Shown piece after piece: positions 1 to 12,302 of a stretch of 64,000 bases of DNA. The DNA lies in contig CM043960.1 of the NCBI GenBank assembly GCA_014529385.2, forward strand, positions 33,810,396 to 33,874,395, given 5' to 3'. This stretch comes from Adiantum capillus-veneris (Eukaryota; Streptophyta; Polypodiopsida; Polypodiales; Pteridaceae). The notes below the pieces were generated by a model. That model ran no database searches and had not been told where the DNA came from. It worked only from the letters and a program-made list of their open reading frames with translations. How positions within the stretch are numbered: the stretch's first letter is position 1; the number at the start of each line of letters is the position of its first letter. A program made the translations under genes and the position numbers.

Positions 1-1490
1 TGAACCAAAAAAATAAATAAAATAAAAAATATTATGGCCCATTTGTGTATAAATATTTCATTGTATATAGGGCCTAAATAAAAGGATTTTTCATAATTAT
101 TTTGGTATTTATTTAAATATTTCTACCTATGGTGTGTTATTTATGCTATGTACATTGACTCACCATTATCATATTTTTTCTTACCAATTTGCATACTTTT
201 TATTCCATATAAAAATAATTTCATGCAAGCTTCTCTTATTTTTGGTGTAACTCCATCCCAATAAAAATCCAAAAAAAACTAGTTTTATTTATGTGTATAT
301 TTTTTCACTATTGTGATTTTTTCCTTCCTACATCTATTCTCTATTACTCTCATAAATTAAACCACCAAAAATATTCATCTTTTTATGGTAGACTTATAAT
401 GAGAGAGATTTATTTTGACCCCTTTATATTTTTTCCATCTATATTATTTATATTTGACATGTACACATTTTTTTAGACCCCTCAATATTTGATTTTCTTA
501 GTTGTACTATTCACTTATATCATGATCTCAATAATATCTTCAATGATAGACCTACCAAATAAGGTCAAGGGTATGTGGCATGCATGCATGCACCATGGGG
601 AGCTCACTTTTGGAGGTATTCAAAAGAATCATCCAAAGAAGGACCTCACAAGGATTTTGTGCAGTGGAAAAAAGCAGTCGGTTTTGTTGAATTTTTAAAG
701 ATCACATGCTCCCCGAATTTGAAAAGGTGATACAAACAAACGTTGTAGCTCGTGAGCTGAAATTTCACCTTAAATTTTTTCGTATTTTTTTGAGCTACGA
801 GCTGTGAGCTATGATTTTATTGGTGGACCCCAGTTTGCCCATGCTATGCAGCCACACTCCCTCTTCCACTTTATCATTTTCCTCTTTCACACACACTTCT
901 CCACTCATCATCCCCACCTCTCTCACCACTCCTCTTTGCACCCTACTCACCTTCTTCTCAACCTTGAAGACTAAGAGAAACCATGGTGAACTCATATCTC
1001 CTACACACACTTCCATTCCAAAATTGACCACCTAGTCTCATTTTTCCTCTTCCATATTACCCATATCTATCAAAAAACCACAAAATTCAGCTTCTTCTCT
1101 TGAAAGACAGCACCATGTTGATTGATTACTCATATTCAATCACCTTGGCTCTCAAGGAAGGTCAAGAGTGGAGAAAAAACATACCGTCAAAGCTAGTGGA
1201 CCGTCAACAAGCGTCAAAATTGACCCTACAAGACCATATTAGGTAAAGTGGGAAAATCCCAATTCCCAGGTTGGACAACTTTCAATATATCATGTATAAA
1301 ATATAGAGATTTTGTCAAAAATTTGAGTTTTCTTAAGGTCTCATTCCACTTTATGCACATACAATACACAATGAAAACAACTAAAATATCATGGTTTCAA
1401 TCAATTGGATTATTAGGAGAGGAGTATATTGCATCCATTATCGTTGTCTATGTTCTAATGTCCTACCTACAACTTATCTCAACATGGAGA
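1..1490. other. AT-rich intergenic stretch, no gene seen
   Basis: Very AT-rich to about 550, then a mixed segment with a pyrimidine-rich patch at 836-975 that opens short frames on both strands. None of these frames has a recognisable domain or codon pattern, and they overlap each other. I see no gene here. The first copy of the repeat motif described below appears near 1500. Confidence 0.6.
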
Positions 1491-3140
1491 GCTTGGTTTC
1501 TAGGTCCACCACTTGTCCAAGTTAATGTAAAAGTGACTCAAGGTTCACAACTTGTGAAAGCAAGGATCCATTGAGGAATACAATCCACTTGGCTATTTTT
1601 CCTTAATTTATTGCATGTGACATTTAAGCAAGGTCCACTTCTAATCTATAACTTCTTAATTTGAGGCATGGGGCATACATAAAATATGTAGCATATGCTC
1701 TATTGCCTCATAGGAAGGTTGGTTTCAAGGTGCACTTATCCATGCTAGCCTATCTTGGAGAAATGATGGAGCTTTCTTCTCTCCTTGTTTCAATGGAGAC
1801 TAGCTTGGACAAGTGGTGGACCTTTGCTTCTCTCTATGTTTCAATAGAGTTAGCTTGGACAAGTGGTGATCTTGGAACAAAACCCCCATGTAAAACATAT
1901 CATGGGTATTCCAAGTGATTAGAAAGATTACCATTTAAGATATAACCTTATAGGTTGGACAACTAGATCTTGGCTTGGAGAAATGGTGGACCTTTGATTC
2001 TCTCCATGTTTCAATGGAGTCTATCTTGGAGAAATGGTGGAGCTTGCTTCTGTCCATGTTTCAATGGAGCCTAGCTTGAACAGTTGGTGGACCTTTGCTT
2101 CTCTCTATGTTTCAATAGAGTTAGCTTAGACACGTGGTGGATCTTCAAAATAAACCAACTACTATCAATGTTGCCTAGCTTGGACAAGTGGTGGAGTGTT
2201 TCTCTACTCCATGTTTCAATGGATCTTAGCTTGGACAAGTGTTGGACCTTAAAACAAAAACCCCATGTACAACATAGAATGGATTTTCTAGATTTCAATG
2301 GAGTCTAGCTTTAACAAATGGTGGAGCTTGTCTTCATCCATGTTTCAATGAAACTAGCTTGGACAAGTGGTGGACCTTGTAACAAACCCTCCCATGTACA
2401 ACATATCATTGGTTTTCTAAGTGATGGGAAGGAATACCATTCAAGATATAAACTTATAGCTTGGATAAGTAGTTGACTTTAAAACCAAATTCATCATAAT
2501 ACAATGAAATACAGGTCAGCCAATTCCTAAATCTTGAGACCAAACCTCCCATGCTATTAGAGATAATATATTGGATAAGTGGTGGACCTTCTATTATTTT
2601 CCCATGCCTAGTTTAGACAACCGGTACACTTTGCAGCTATAAAGGTTGGACGAGTTGTGGAGCCTTGTTTCTATCCATGTTTTAATGGATCCTAGCTTGG
2701 ACAAGTGGTGGACCTTGGAAAAAAGCTTCCATGTACAACATATATGAGGTTTTCCATGTTTTAATGGAGCCTATCTTGGACAAATGGTGAAGCTTTCTTC
2801 TCTCCATGTTGATTTTGGAACTACCTTAGACAAGTGGTGGAGCTTTTCTTTTCTACTCTTCATAATACAATGAAGTATATGTTGGTTACATGGTGAATCT
2901 TAAGGCCAAACCTCCCATTTTACTAGAGATGATAGGTTGGACAAGTGGATCAACCTTCTATCATTTCTCCATGACTATATTGGACAATTAGTAGACATAA
3001 CATCTCTCTATGTTGTCTAGAGATGAGCTTGGACAAGTGATGGACCCTGCTTCTCTCTCCCCTTGGTTTACTAGTTTGAAGACTCAGTATATATACTTTC
3101 TTAGATCTAGCTTGAACAAGTGGTGGACCTTGCATCCACA
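1490..3140 (-). repeat. Motif repeat array, left block part 1 (motif on minus strand)
   Basis: Divergent tandem copies of a submonomer of about 50-60 bp. On the plus strand each reads AGCTTGGACAAGTGGTGGAC, usually next to CTCCATGTTTCAATGGAG or CTCTATGTTTCAATAGAG. The motif orientation is opposite to all arrays right of 11 kb. Short open frames rich in LDKWWT or LAWTSGG are only translations of the repeat. Spacing between motif copies is irregular, unlike the regular array at 22-27 kb, so this block looks older or more rearranged. Confidence 0.85.
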
Positions 3141-3214
3141 ATCTTAATTCAGTATAAAAAAGTATATGAAAAAATAACATAGGAATCTTGGTTTGAAGGT
3201 CAAGCAATTAGGTT

Positions 3215-3340
3215 CCAAATGCACATAATAATATATTTTCCACCCATATTAAAAGAAAGTTAAATATGCAAATAATAATATATTTTCCAAATGCACATAA
3301 TAATATATTTTCCACCCATATTAAAAGAAAGTTAAATATG
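3215..3340 (+). repeat. Short direct duplication, ~72-bp period
   Basis: A segment beginning CCAAATGCACATAATAATAT is present twice in tandem, at about 3215-3268 and 3287-3340, with almost no differences. It is non-coding and AT-rich. Confidence 0.75.
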
Positions 3341-3965
3341 TTATTACCAAATTGACAAAGGTAACGTCCAAGAATTATATCTTTCCATCTTGTCAGATCT
3401 AAATCTTCATCAAGGCGACATGCATGTATACATCAACTTTCAAGCCATTCAAGAATACATGCACTTAGATTCCATAGTTTTGTTTTCAAAGTCTTTTAGA
3501 TTCTAAAACTCTTTCACATAAAGTATGTAATGACAAAATTCTTGAAGCAAACATTTGTGCCCAAGAAAAAGATCCCTCTCACATATTTAAAGTCCATGAA
3601 TTCTCTGATCCACACTTACAAGTTTTATTTTGACATCAAACATCAATTCTTTCATAGTTCCAAATAAATGCAACCTCGATATGAATTGACAAAAAATGAA
3701 TTTCTTTTACTATATGACCCAACATAGGCCCCAATCAAATAAAAAATGAGTCCCCAAAAATTTGGGTGCACTCTAGCAATACATCAGAGTCCCCTTACAA
3801 TAGGATGCACTCCAATAGTACATTGAAGTCCCCTTAGAGTAGGGTGCACTCCATTCAAGTGTTCATAAAATTGACACACCTTTTATAAAAAAAAAAAAGA
3901 CTATATCAAATTATACAAATGTTGAAAGATACACACTAGAATAAAAAAAGCATCTTATAGCCATA
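3341..3965. other. Gene-free AT-rich spacer with small tandem repeat
   Basis: No open frame of interest. At about 3767-3860 there are three degenerate ~45-bp copies of a GTGCACTC...AGTCCCCTTA unit. The segment probably includes the 3' untranslated region of the minus-strand gene that ends at 3971. Confidence 0.45.
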
Positions 3966-3970
3966 TTTAT

Positions 3971-4745
3971 TCAATGCTTTCGTGTTGACAAGTACACACC
4001 AAGGACATAATTTGTCTCAGAATCACTATACTGATTTACAATTGTGTTATATGTATAGACTCTCTTATCTCTTGCATACAACCATCCTACCAACCATGGA
4101 ATTATGGTTCTCTGCAAGAAGTTTTGAAGTTGCTCGGAAGTTTTCCTCCACATCTTTGGAAATATAAGATATGTCCCTGGCATGTTCCACATCACCCTAT
4201 ATGGAGTGTCATCAAAAATTAAGGTATTGTTTGCATCCAAATCCTCAAATATCTTCCAAATATCACTCAGATTTTTGTGATAAACCCTTGTAAATCCTAA
4301 CATGATATTTGGATTTTGGCAATTTTTGTTACTCATAAACACCTTGAACTTGGTATACTGCTCAGGAAAACACTTTTGTGTGATGCGTTGCACCCTTGTT
4401 AAGTTATAGCAACTCCATATCCATAGCTCAAAGTATTCAGCACAAAAATCCAAAAAACTTTGTGCGTCTGGTCGCACCACATGATAAACTTCATCTTTGT
4501 CCTCCACAAGTCGCATGTGTTGAGCCCAAGATGGCATAGAATCTCCATGTTTCATTTCAACTGTCTTGAGAAGTAACCCCTCTAGATCCAAGATAAGTAC
4601 TCTTTTGATGTCCTTGAAAGCAAGTGGTAGGTGATAAGGAGGTGATTCATTCCTTGGACAAGGTCTTGGAGGAGGTTGGATGGGTAATTCAATAGTTTTC
4701 TTCAATTTATGCCAGCATATAGCCAATCCATTTTTCTGTAATGGT
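3971..4745 (-). CDS. FCP1/NIF-type HAD phosphatase-like protein, terminal exon
   Basis: The translated exon carries the HAD/NLI-interacting-factor fold of FCP1-like proteins. The motif I region reads VLILDLEGLLLK, a W-S segment (LWIWSCYN) follows about 55 residues later, and motif III/IV is FDDTPYR. In catalytic FCP1 and SCP enzymes motif I is DxDx(T/V); here the second Asp is Glu, so classical CTD-phosphatase activity is doubtful. The frame ends in TGA. Upstream it has no ATG but stays open to a splice acceptor (TTTAATTTCAG, AG at 4747-4746), so this is the last exon of a multi-exon gene. The missing 5' exon(s) should lie beyond the repeat-filled sequence at 5-9 kb. It shares the fold and strand with the gene at 9.9-11.07 kb, suggesting an old duplication. 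Family assignment is solid; function is unknown. Confidence 0.75.
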
Positions 4746-5029
4746 TCTGAAATTAAAGAACAAGAACACTTAATGCAAACACAACAATAGACATGATTTT
4801 TACATTGTCTACCCTAAGGTTTTATTAGATACCAAAATCCATCTATGATCTACTCATTAATAGAAAGAAAGTCAAATTAAAATCCTGACTCTTTTTTATG
4901 CTACACTCTCTCTTAGTCTCAATACCATGGAGTTCAACTAGATTTAAGTCAACTAATAACTACTACTTGTTGTTAAAGGTATGCTTGAAGTGTATAAGGC
5001 TTAACCAATGCTCTAGTGTAGAATGGGTA

Positions 5030-8000
5030 TTTAGGTCTCAAGGTCTACCACTTATCCAAGCAAAGATCCATTTAGATATGGAAACCCAATTTTTCTTAAT
5101 ATAATGATATAGAGTGGACAAGTGGTGAATCCTGAGACCAAGCCACTCATGCTACTAGGGATAATAGGTTGGACAAGTGGTGGACCTTGAATGTAAACCC
5201 CCCATGTACAAAGTATCAGGGGTTTTGGGTATTTCAATGGACTCTAGCATCTTGGAAACATGGTGGAGCTTACTTCTCTCCATGTTTCAATGGAGTCTAT
5301 CTTGGATAAATGGTGGAGCATCATTCTCTCCATGTTTCAATGGAGCCTACCTTGGACAAGTGGTGCATATTTGTTTCTCTCTATGTTTGAACATATCTAG
5401 CTTGGACAAGTGGTGGACCTTGGAACAAAATCCCCATGTAAAACATATCATGGACATTACAAGTGGTGAGAAAAAATACCATTCAATATATAACCTTATA
5501 GGTTGGAAAAGTGGTGGACCTTAACACCCAATTATTATTAATATAATGACATAGAGTGGACAAGTGGTGAATCTTGCGACCAAACCTACTAGGAAAAGTA
5601 CGTTGGACAAGTGGTGGACCTTGAATGCAAACCCCCCATGTACAAAATATTACTCATGCTACTAGGAATAATTTGGTATTAAGGTCCATGTTTCAATGGA
5701 GCCTAGCTTGGAAAAGTGGTGGACCTTTGTTTCTCTCTATGTTTCAATAGAATTTTCTTGGACAAGTGGTGAACCTTGGAACAAAACCCCCATGTAAAGC
5801 ATGTCATGGGCATTACAAGTGGTGAGAAAAAATACCTTTGAAGGTATAACCTTATAGGCTGGACAAGTGGTGGACCTTAGCACCCAATTCCTCTTATTAT
5901 AATGACATATAGTGGAAAAGTGGTGAATTGTGAGACCAAACCTACTAGGGATAATAGGTTGGAGAAATGGTTGACCTTGAATGTAAATCACCCATGTACA
6001 AAATATCATGGGTTTTGCGTATTTCAATGGAGCCTAGCATCTTGGAGACATGGTGGAACTTACTTCTCTCCATGTTTTAATGGAGCCTATCTAGGAGAAA
6101 TGGTGGAGGTTCCTTCTCTCCATGTTTCAATGGAGCTTAGCTTGGACAAGTCGTGGACCTTTGTTTCTCTCTATGTTTGAATATGGTTATCTTGGACAAG
6201 TGGTGGATCTTGGAATGAAACTCCCATGTAAAACATATCATGGGCATTTCAAGTGGCGAGAAAGGATACCATTTAAGATATAACCTTATAGGTTGGACAA
6301 GTGGTGGACTTTAACACAATATAATGACATAGAGTGTACAAGTGGTGAATCTTGAAACCAAACCACTCATGCTACTAGGGATAATAGGTTAAACAAGTGG
6401 TGGGCCTTGAAATAAAACCCCCTAGAGTGTTTCAATGGATCCTAGCTTGGAAACATGGTAAAGCTTGCTTCTCTCCATGTTTCAATGCAGCCTATCTTGG
6501 ATAAATGGTGCAGCATCATTCTCTCCATGTTTCAATGGAGCCTAGATTGGACAAGTGGTGGACCTTTGTTCCTCTCTATGTTTAAATAGAGTTATCTTGG
6601 AAAAGTGGTGGACCTTGGAACAAAAACCCCATGTAAAACATATCATGGGCATTACAAGTGGTGAGAAAAAATACCATTCAATATATAACCTTATAGGTTG
6701 GACAAGTGGTGGACCTTAACACCCAATTATTCTTAATATAATGACATAGAGTGGATAAGTGGTGAAATTGGGACCAAACCTACTAGGGAAATAGGTTGGA
6801 CAAGTGGTGGACCTTGAATGTAAACGCCCCATGTACAAAATATCACTCATGCTACTAGAAATAATTTGGTATTAAGGTCCATGTTTCAATGCAGCCTAGC
6901 TTGGAAAAGTGGTGGACCTTTGTTTCTCTCTATGTTTCAATAGATTTATCTTGGATAAGTGGTGTACCTTGGAACAAAACCCCCATGTAAATCATGTCAT
7001 GGGCATTACAAGTGGTGAGAAAAAATACCATTCAAGCTATAACATTATAGGTTAGACAAGTGGTGGACCTTAACACCTAATTCCTCTTAATATAATGACA
7101 TAGAGTGGACAAGTGGTGAATCATGAGACCAAACCTACTAGGGATAATAGGTTGGACAAGTGGTGAACCTTGAATGTAAACCCCCCATGTACAAAAAATT
7201 ATGGGTATTGGGTATTTCAATGGAGCCTAGCAACTTGGAGACATGGTGGAGCTTATTTCTCTCCATGTTTCAATGGAGCCTATCTAGGAGAAACAGTGGA
7301 GGTTCCTTCTCTCTATGTTTCAATGAGCCTAGCTTGGACAAGTGGTGGACCTTTCTTTCTCTATATGTTTTAATAGAGTTAGCTTGGACAAGTGGTGGAC
7401 CTTGGAATGAAACCCCCATGTAAAACATATCATGGGCATTTCAAGTGGTGAGAAAGGATACTATTTAAAATATAACCTTATAGGCTGGACAAGTGGTGGA
7501 CTTTAACACATATTTCTTCTTAATATAATGACATAGAGTGTACAAGTGGTGAATCTTGAGACCAAACCACTCTTGCTACTAGGGATAATAGGTTGGACAA
7601 GTGGTGGACCTTGAATGTAAACCCCTCATGTACAAAATTATGGGTTTAGGGTATTTCAATGGAGCCTAGCTTGGAGACATGGTGGAGATTGCTTCTCTCA
7701 ATGTTTCAATGGAACCTATCTTGGAGAAATGGTGGATCATCCTTCTCTCCATGTTTCAATGGAGCCTATCTTGGACAAGTGGTGGATGGAGTTAGCTTGG
7801 ACAAGTGGTGGGTCTTGGAACAAAACCCCTTTGTAAAACATAGCATGGACATTACAAGTGATGAGGAAAAATATCATTCAAGATATAACCTTATAGGTTG
7901 GAAAAGTGGTGATGGACCTTGATAAGTGGTGAAGGATACCATTTAAGATATACCCTTATAGGTTGGACTAGTGGTGGACCTTAACACCCAGTTATTCTTA

Positions 8001-8950
8001 ATATAATGACATAGAGTGGATAAGTGGTGAATCTTAAGACCAAATCACTCATGCTACTAGGTATAATACGTTAGAGAAGTGGTAGACCTTGAATGCAAAC
8101 ACCCCATGTACAAAATATCATGGTTTTAGGGTGTTTCAATGGAGCCTAGAATCTCGGAGACATGGTAGATCTTGATTCTTTCCATGTTTGAATGGCACCT
8201 ATCTTGGAAAAATGATGGAGGTTACTTCTCTCCATACTTCAACGGAGCCTAGCTTTGACAAGTGGTGAACCTTTGCTTCTCTCTATGTTTGAATAGAGTT
8301 AGCTTGGACAAGTGGTGGACCTTTGCTTCTCTCTATGTTTGAATAGAGTTAGCTTGGACAAGTGGTGGACCTTGGAATGAAACCCCCGTGTAAAACATAT
8401 CATGGGCATTTCAAGTGGTGAGAAAGGATACCATTTAAGATATAACCTTATAGGTTGGACAAGTGGTGGACCTTAATACATAGTTCTTCTTAATATAATG
8501 ACATAGAGTGTACAAGTGGTGTATCTTGAGACCAAACCACTCGTGCTACTAGGGATCCTAGCTTGGACAAGTGGTGGACCTTGGAAAAAAGTCCCCCTGT
8601 ACAACATAGATGAGTTTTTTCATGTTTTAATGGAAGAGAGATTCGACAAATGGTGGAGCTTGCTTATCTCCATGTGGATTTTAGAACTAGCTTGGACAAG
8701 TGGTGGAGCTTTGCTTTTTTACTCTTCATAATACAATGATGTATAGGTTGGTTACATGGTGAATCTTAAGGCCAAACCTCCCATCTTACTAGAGATGATA
8801 GGTTGGACAAGTGGTCAACCTTCTATCATTTCTCCATGCCTATAATTAGACAATTAGTAGAACTAGCATCTTTCTATGTTGTCTAGAGCTGAGCTTGGAC
8901 AAGTAGTGGACCTTGCTACTCTCTTCCCTTGGATTATTAGTTTGAAGACT
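5030..8950 (-). repeat. Motif repeat array, left block part 2 (motif on minus strand)
   Basis: Same family as 1490-3140 and the same orientation. About eight monomers of roughly 350-440 bp can be followed by the recurring phrases AACCCCCATGTAAAACATAT and TAACCTTATAGGTTGGACAA. Each monomer holds six to eight copies of the AGCTTGGACAAGTGGTGGAC motif or its GGTTGGACAAGTGGTGGACC variant. A perfect tandem duplication of a single ~51-bp submonomer is visible at about 8270-8375, showing that the submonomer itself is a unit of expansion. This block probably lies within an intron, or upstream, of the FCP1-like exon at 3971-4745. Confidence 0.9.
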
Positions 8951-9660
8951 CATTATATATACTTGCTTAGATCTATATAATTACTCATTAGTTAGGTTAC
9001 AAGTGGGTATGTAATTTGTTAGCTTCAAGGGACTTTGAATATTGAATAGTAAGACCAAGTGCTGGTTTGAAGATCTTTTGCTTATCTAAACTAGACTCTA
9101 ACTCAATAATAAGTTTCATAAGTTCCACGAATTGTCCTATCTAGGCTCCAAAAGAGTCTTAATTGGTTTGTGCTAGATTATAACTTCCTTGATGGGGTAG
9201 AATCCTAGAAAAATGAGGCACTATAAGTTTTACCTTAGCTCAAATGGATTTTTCACTTAAACTCGACTGCAATTTGGCTATCTAGTCTTTGTCTCGATGG
9301 AGTTTAACACTAGATACATAGTAGTGATATTTAAGCTTCATGTCTCTTCACTTGATCGAGATATGAGACCATACTTTCAAGGTCACCACTTGTCTTACCT
9401 AAAGACCAATGTGAGACATGGGAGCAAGAAAGCCATCCGATATTGTTTTAAGGACTATTACATAGGCAATCAATAACTTAAGTAAAGAAAAAAAACTTGG
9501 ATCTTTCACAATTAATAACTTAAGTAAAGCCAAAAAGACTTGGATCTTTGACAGTTTTTTTCAAACTAAAAAAGCACAATCTCATGCTAACAAAACTATA
9601 AATCACAATTGAAAGGTTTGAACAAGAAAAAGATCAACAATCTTAATAAGACGGATACTT
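8951..9660. other. Gene-free spacer
   Basis: Non-repetitive, with no convincing open frame. A direct duplication of about 40 bp (AATAACTTAAGTAAAG followed by ACTTGGATCTTT) occupies roughly 9470-9551. The right part likely holds the 3' end of the FCP1-like transcript to its right. Confidence 0.45.
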
Positions 9661-9807
9661 TTCATTTCATTTGATGATTACAAACTAAAATAAAGTCTCT
9701 CAAGAAATTGATAAACAAAAAATGTAGGTGACTGCTTCATTATTTTGAGCAAAAATATCAAAATCTCTATTGATTGAGCTCCATCTAGTAGTATCCTTTG
9801 TAAGATC

Positions 9808-9900
9808 CTGCAAGAAGGAATAAAAAGAAAGATTTGTTAGATACCATGCACATGAGTGTTCAAGCATGTGTATCAAGAATATATGACATGTCACTAGTAC
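9808..9900 (-). other. Predicted 93-bp intron in the 3' UTR of the FCP1-like gene
   Basis: On the minus strand the donor CCTAAG|GTACTAG begins one base after the TAA stop of the upstream open frame. The acceptor TTCCTTCTTGCAG|GATCTTAC follows 93 bp later with a good polypyrimidine tract. An intron directly behind the stop codon would be within the distance normally tolerated by nonsense-mediated decay. This is inferred from splice consensus only. Confidence 0.5.
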
Positions 9901-9901
9901 C

Positions 9902-11071
9902 TTAGGGTTGCTTTCTATCCAGCCTTAGAAGATTGTTCTCAGCTTTCACCTTATTTATATAAGCCTTTGCTGTGGTTGCCTTCAAAACTCCTTTTGTGTT
10001 ACAACCCAATTGCCTAGCTAAAGTGGTCAATTGTGACGCCTTCATGCTTTCAATGGGTGTACGCTCCTTTGCCAAGATCTCTTGTATTTGGGCTCTTCTC
10101 ATTTCATTGCGGTGGCTTGTGTCACTTGCATCTTCAATGATAGTTTCATCTCTGTCACCTTTTGCAGGTGGTATTCTTCTTGTAAAGAACACCTTAGCTG
10201 ACCAAACATCATTTTTCTGCTTCCAATACTCCATGATTTGTTTGTATTCACTATCATTTGTCACTATAGGTTGTCCATAACGATTAGAAGCAATTAAATC
10301 ACGCACATCCCTTCTCTCATCAAGCTGAATCAAGTATGGCAGTAGCTCCTCCAAGAGCATATTGTCAACCATCTTCTCAGCATCAAATTGTGGTGGAAAA
10401 ATGCAATTGTTTGCTGGTGAAATACATCCCTTGTAAGGAGAGTCATCAATAAGCACTGTTCTTTGTGGATCACATTCAAACCCCATGGCAATTTTGGCTA
10501 GAGGCTTGAACATTGCCTCAACGTTTGGATTGTCGGGTCTAAACAATTTTTGAGTTTGAGCGGTGTAGCAAACATCTTGCGACCAAATTGCAAAGAAAGG
10601 CAATGTATCCTCAGCTAAGTTGTTTAGTGCTGCAAGGATTTGATACACATTATTCCTAGTAGCTGTCGACCAAATTGCAACATTAAACCTTTGTAAAATA
10701 GTCTTCAAGAATTGGATGCAACCTGGCCTGAGTATAATATATCTTTTTGAATCCATTTGCACTGAGTTGTGGTGTGAGGATGGTTGAGGGGAACGTTTCA
10801 ACAATAGACCATTTAAATCCAATATAATTGTAAGCATGGATTTCTCAACATCTACGCTACATGACGTAGTACCAATTGGCAATAGCTCGTGAGTGGACTT
10901 TTCAGTCTCTTTTGATGTATGTTGCATTTTTGAAGCATCGATTTCTTGGTTCTCATTATTGGAAGCTTGCTCAAGTTGCACAACACTAGACTCTAGTATA
11001 GAAATATCATCCATCTTGGGCACTTTAGAAACCATAGAATCTATGGATTCTATAGTTGTTGACTGAACCAT
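9902..11071 (-). CDS. FCP1/NIF-type HAD phosphatase-like protein, 389 aa
   Basis: A single open exon. Residues 1-75 are polar and acidic, with no domain I recognise. From about residue 80 there is an FCP1-like HAD domain: motif I TIILDLNGLLLKR (D85, with N87 where catalytic enzymes have Asp), motif II VAIWSTATRNN (134-141) and motif III/IV VLIDDSPYKG (D209, D210), ending near residue 255. The C-terminal third is charged and closes with a helix-turn-helix-like segment (about 345-377, SQLTTLARQLGC) faintly like a SAP domain. The ATG follows an in-frame TAA by two codons and lies 12 bases inside an exon that starts after the acceptor TTTTCTTAG (exon from about 11083). That supports this start and implies a non-coding upstream exon. 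Substitution of the second motif-I Asp suggests a scaffold or altered enzyme. Plant FCP1-like proteins with D-x-N-G-L-L in motif I exist, from memory. Confidence 0.8.
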   Translation of the reverse strand: MVQSTTIESIDSMVSKVPKMDDISILESSVVQLEQASNNENQEIDASKMQHTSKETEKSTHELLPIGTTSCSVDVEKSMLTIILDLNGLLLKRSPQPSSHHNSVQMDSKRYIILRPGCIQFLKTILQRFNVAIWSTATRNNVYQILAALNNLAEDTLPFFAIWSQDVCYTAQTQKLFRPDNPNVEAMFKPLAKIAMGFECDPQRTVLIDDSPYKGCISPANNCIFPPQFDAEKMVDNMLLEELLPYLIQLDERRDVRDLIASNRYGQPIVTNDSEYKQIMEYWKQKNDVWSAKVFFTRRIPPAKGDRDETIIEDASDTSHRNEMRRAQIQEILAKERTPIESMKASQLTTLARQLGCNTKGVLKATTAKAYINKVKAENNLLRLDRKQP

Positions 11072-11083
11072 AGAGCGTTATCC

Positions 11084-11740
11084 ATCCCAGTTTGTGAATC
11101 TAAGAAAACACACACACAAATGGTATCTCAAAACCACTAGAATTTTATTCACCATATTTATATGTAGAACTCCTAGTAAGAAATTTATTTAAGGTAAAGT
11201 CGTTGTTAGAATCCTTGCAACCATTTTCAGCATTCGTACACCAAACACCACTTGTCTAAAATACAATCTACTAACTCAACATTTTCCATCCTACACTTTA
11301 TTAAAGATGAGTACTTAAAGTGAAAACTAAAAGCCACCCTTGTTGAGGAAACATGGATACAAGGTCCACCAAATGTCCAACCTAGACTACAAGAAAATAA
11401 TTAGAGATTTGGCTTAGATTTGGATTCAAAGGCCACCACTTATTCAAGTAAGATAACTCCACTTGTTTAAGACAGTAATGTTTGAAGCCCCACCACTTGT
11501 CCAACCTAGACATTGATTAAATTTTGGTAAGATTTATCACAAATCTAGAGTAGAATCAAGATTCTATGGCCAAGGTAGTCAAATATGTTAGACAACACAC
11601 AAAGCATAAGAGCACTCTAGATTCTCGTTGAGCATAAACTAAACAATAATCAAATGTTATATTCACTTGAGATTTCATCCATGAAAAATGAAAATGATGC
11701 ATGTACTTGAGATTTCCATCCATGTACAATACTTTACAAT
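11084..11740. other. Spacer with scattered motif copies, no gene
   Basis: Contains three or four isolated, diverged copies of the repeat motif in plus orientation at about 11,350-11,515 (for example GCCCCACCACTTGTCCAACC), with unrelated sequence between them. The right end is the 3' untranslated region of the minus-strand SET exon. No other coding signal. Confidence 0.5.
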
Positions 11741-11741
11741 G

Positions 11742-12298
11742 TCAAGTAAAGTTATAGTCAGCAAACAACTCTTCTCCTGCTTCAACTTGACAAATAGTCT
11801 CAATGCATACATGGCCATATTCTTCTGACTTGATGTGTGAAGAGGTGCATTTATGCCAAGGTGGCAAATTTGGATCAAATGTATAGCGTACGTTGGGACA
11901 GACATTTGTACTGTGAGAACTATTTATATAGCCCGACACGTTTCCTTCTTCTACACAACCAATAATGTATGATTGATCTTCCTCTTCTTCTATGTTTGGA
12001 TCCTCTAGAAGAGAATATTTATAAGCTCTTGGAAATATTTTGCATATCTTTTTCCAGTCTTGAAATCTATACTTATGCCCTCCATAGTTTAGAATAGTCA
12101 AACCACTTTCCAGGGTAGTATGCACAAATAGCCCATAACCAGCTCCTTCAATACATGAAAGTCGCACTTCAAAATCCACACCGTTAATATGGAAAATTAC
12201 ATCTTTGGGAATAGGAAAAGTTGGTGTCCCAAAAGGATCTTCATGCCAATCATAGTGTGAAATACATCTAGATTTTATATCACTTAACTCCTTTGTGT
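11742..12298 (-). CDS. SET-domain exon (probable C-terminal exon of the ParB-like/SET gene)
   Basis: The open exon begins after the acceptor TTTTTGCAG (AG at 12300-12299) and ends in TGA at 11742. Visible SET-fold landmarks in order are GAGYGLF (N-terminal SET strand), a G-Y-I-N-S-S-H-S segment followed by NVCPNVRY (the N-H-S-x-x-P-N cofactor/substrate motif of SET proteins), and AGEELFADYNF (the GEEL...DY core at the C-terminal end). SET domains usually methylate protein lysines. The canonical NHS is here NSSHS, so activity cannot be assumed, and no post-SET cysteines follow. The frame upstream of the first SET motif is open back to the acceptor and needs one carried-over base, which the donor at 14894 supplies. 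I therefore read it as the last exon of the gene whose upstream part lies at 14.9-17.5 kb. Confidence 0.7.
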
Positions 12299-12302
12299 CT
12301 GC

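Noticed and set aside
811-1035. Overlapping frames on both strands
   Set aside because: Caused by the pyrimidine-rich composition; no recognisable protein.
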